From CAZAQS01 sp046485135 (lineage in GTDB: Bacteria > Chloroflexota > Anaerolineae > Anaerolineales > UBA4823), in NCBI GenBank assembly GCA_046485135.1, contig JAWOHN010000092.1, positions 1-6,638 on the forward strand: a DNA stretch of 6,638 bases, written 5' to 3'. Position numbers and translations under genes: made by a program. The notes under the pieces are model-generated. The model was not told the DNA's origin, did no database searches, and was given only the letters and a program-made list of their open reading frames with translations. Below are positions 6,028-6,638 of this stretch, in pieces; positions within the stretch are counted from its first letter, which is position 1, and each line of letters begins with the position of its first letter.

Positions 6028-6049
6028 TTAACCGCGAAGGTGAGCGAAG
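6028..6049 (+). repeat. Short interspersed repeat of the 'accgcgaag' type
   Basis: TTAACCGCGAAGG followed by a second GCGAAG block, 20 nt after the moeA-like stop codon. It matches the start of the repeat at 61-92 (minus strand) and the general form of the tandem pair at 4372-4420. It therefore sits just after a gene end and points away from it, as the copy at 61-92 does. Confidence 0.5.
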
Positions 6050-6060
6050 AAAATCGATAA

Positions 6061-6099
6061 ATGACCCTGGTTTCAAGAAAAAGTAGAAACCAGGGTCAT
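6061..6099. terminator. Bidirectional hairpin terminator between convergent genes
   Basis: ATGACCCTGGTTTC (6061-6074) and GAAACCAGGGTCAT (6086-6099) form a perfect 14-bp stem with an 11-nt A-rich loop. It lies 53 nt after the moeA-like stop and 18 nt after the stop of the minus-strand gene at 6117. On the minus strand it is followed by a T-rich stretch (TTTATCGATTTTCTT), so it suits the leftward gene best. On the plus strand the downstream sequence is only moderately T-rich. Confidence 0.7.
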
Positions 6100-6116
6100 A
6101 TTGCCTATTTTACAGG

Positions 6117-6638
6117 TTACGGAAGTGAAGCTGAGAAATTGTCAAAGCGGATGTCAACCGGCGCGTCATAATAACTGTAAGCGCGAATGCCAGCATCTCG
6201 TCCAGGACCTGTAAAGCTGCTGTCAATCAGGTCCGCGACCAGCACGCCGTTAATATAGATCTTTATGGCTGTACCGATGCGGTCCACCCGGATGTGATTG
6301 GAGGCAGCGTCCAGGTGGATGGCTGTGTTTTCAGTCCAATCCTGGATGATTGTCCAGGTACCATCCAGCGATCGCTTTTCAACCAAAAAATCCTGATCAG
6401 TAGGCCAAATCAGCACCTGGTAGGTCTCCCAGGAATCAGCAGTCCATCGGGAGCCAAATAACAGACCGTACGAACAAACAACTCCAGGAGTAAGCTTACG
6501 AGCATCAACTTCGATACGGTAATCGCTGGGGAGAATCAAGTCCGGTGTGATACCGAAACCCTTGTCCACAAGCTTGAAGTAGATCTGGTATTCTCCATCT
6601 AGATATCTGTAGATGAAATCGGAGTTCTCACCACTGCC
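6117..6638 (-). CDS. C-terminal part of a LamG/DUF1080-like (concanavalin-fold) domain protein, 5' end outside window
   Basis: The frame stays open to the right edge. It reads GSGENSDFIYRYLDGEYQ at the edge, so at least 173 residues are present and the true start lies outside the window. A GTG at 6569 is internal: the domain already starts upstream of it (GEYQIYFKL). The visible part is a beta-rich lectin-like domain of the jelly-roll type. In order it has a strand with DYRIEVDARKL, then YGLLFGSRW, a YQVLIWPTDQDFLVEKRSLDG hairpin, and the motif NHIRVDRIGTAIKIYINGVLVADLIDSSF. It closes with a VDIRFDNFSASLP ending typical of LamG/3-keto-disaccharide hydrolase-like folds. Such domains are usually extracellular and often follow a signal peptide, kinase or repeat region in Chloroflexota. 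The N-terminal context is not visible here, so ligand and role are unknown. It converges with the moeA-like gene on a shared hairpin. Confidence 0.8.
   Translation of the reverse strand, partial: GSGENSDFIYRYLDGEYQIYFKLVDKGFGITPDLILPSDYRIEVDARKLTPGVVCSYGLLFGSRWTADSWETYQVLIWPTDQDFLVEKRSLDGTWTIIQDWTENTAIHLDAASNHIRVDRIGTAIKIYINGVLVADLIDSSFTGPGRDAGIRAYSYYDAPVDIRFDNFSASLP

Noticed and set aside
6117..6569. Complete 150-residue protein starting at the GTG at 6569
   Set aside because: The frame continues without a stop to the window edge and the upstream residues (GEYQIYFKL) belong to the same domain, so the GTG is an internal Val codon.

Overview
The window carries a four-gene efflux-type operon on the minus strand (about 4266 down to 95), a roughly 540-base repeat-rich spacer, a divergent moeA-like gene on the plus strand (4812-6008), and the 3' end of a minus-strand gene for a lectin-like domain protein that runs off the right edge (6117-6638). 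No RNA gene, CRISPR array or transposase gene was seen. Gene style fits a bacterial chromosome of the Chloroflexota (Anaerolineae-like). The reasons are a MacA/MacB-type cassette with no TolC gene beside it, a Gly-rich lipoprotein as its last gene, short 'accgcgaag/agccacgaa' intergenic repeats, and a LamG/DUF1080-like domain of a kind often seen in that phylum. This assignment is an inference from style, not from a marker gene.

Layout. Transcription of the operon starts to the left of the spacer and reads adaptor (membrane fusion protein) -> ABC ATPase -> FtsX/MacB permease -> small lipoprotein. Gaps are 10 nt, a 14-nt overlap, and 24 nt, and each gene has a recognisable Shine-Dalgarno sequence, so this is almost certainly one transcript. 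The first three products form a classical MacA-MacB-like exporter, with ATPase and permease as separate polypeptides. The lipoprotein is the least understood member. It has (I/M/L)(T/S)xx(Q/E) motifs at 40-residue steps that recall the LTxxQ helices of Spy/CpxP-type envelope proteins, so it may be a periplasm/surface-side sensor, chaperone or accessory factor for the exporter.

The spacer 4273-4811 holds a weak promoter candidate for the operon, two 21-nt tandem repeats (TTAGCCACGAA-N4-CACGAA), a cluster of hairpins ending in a 20-nt CCCGGGG palindrome, and a 128-bp segment bounded by a 10-bp perfect inverted repeat (AGACCTGCCC), with a further copy of its core just before moeA. Relatives of the tandem repeat also lie just after the lipoprotein stop (61-92) and just after the moeA stop (6028-6049).

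The moeA-like product keeps most residues known to matter in MoeA but has altered signature loops (SGGAWKGERD, PGKA, LPGGPPS), so it belongs to a divergent branch of the molybdenum insertase family. It and the right-hand lectin-like gene converge on a perfect 14-bp hairpin (6061-6099) that looks like a bidirectional terminator.
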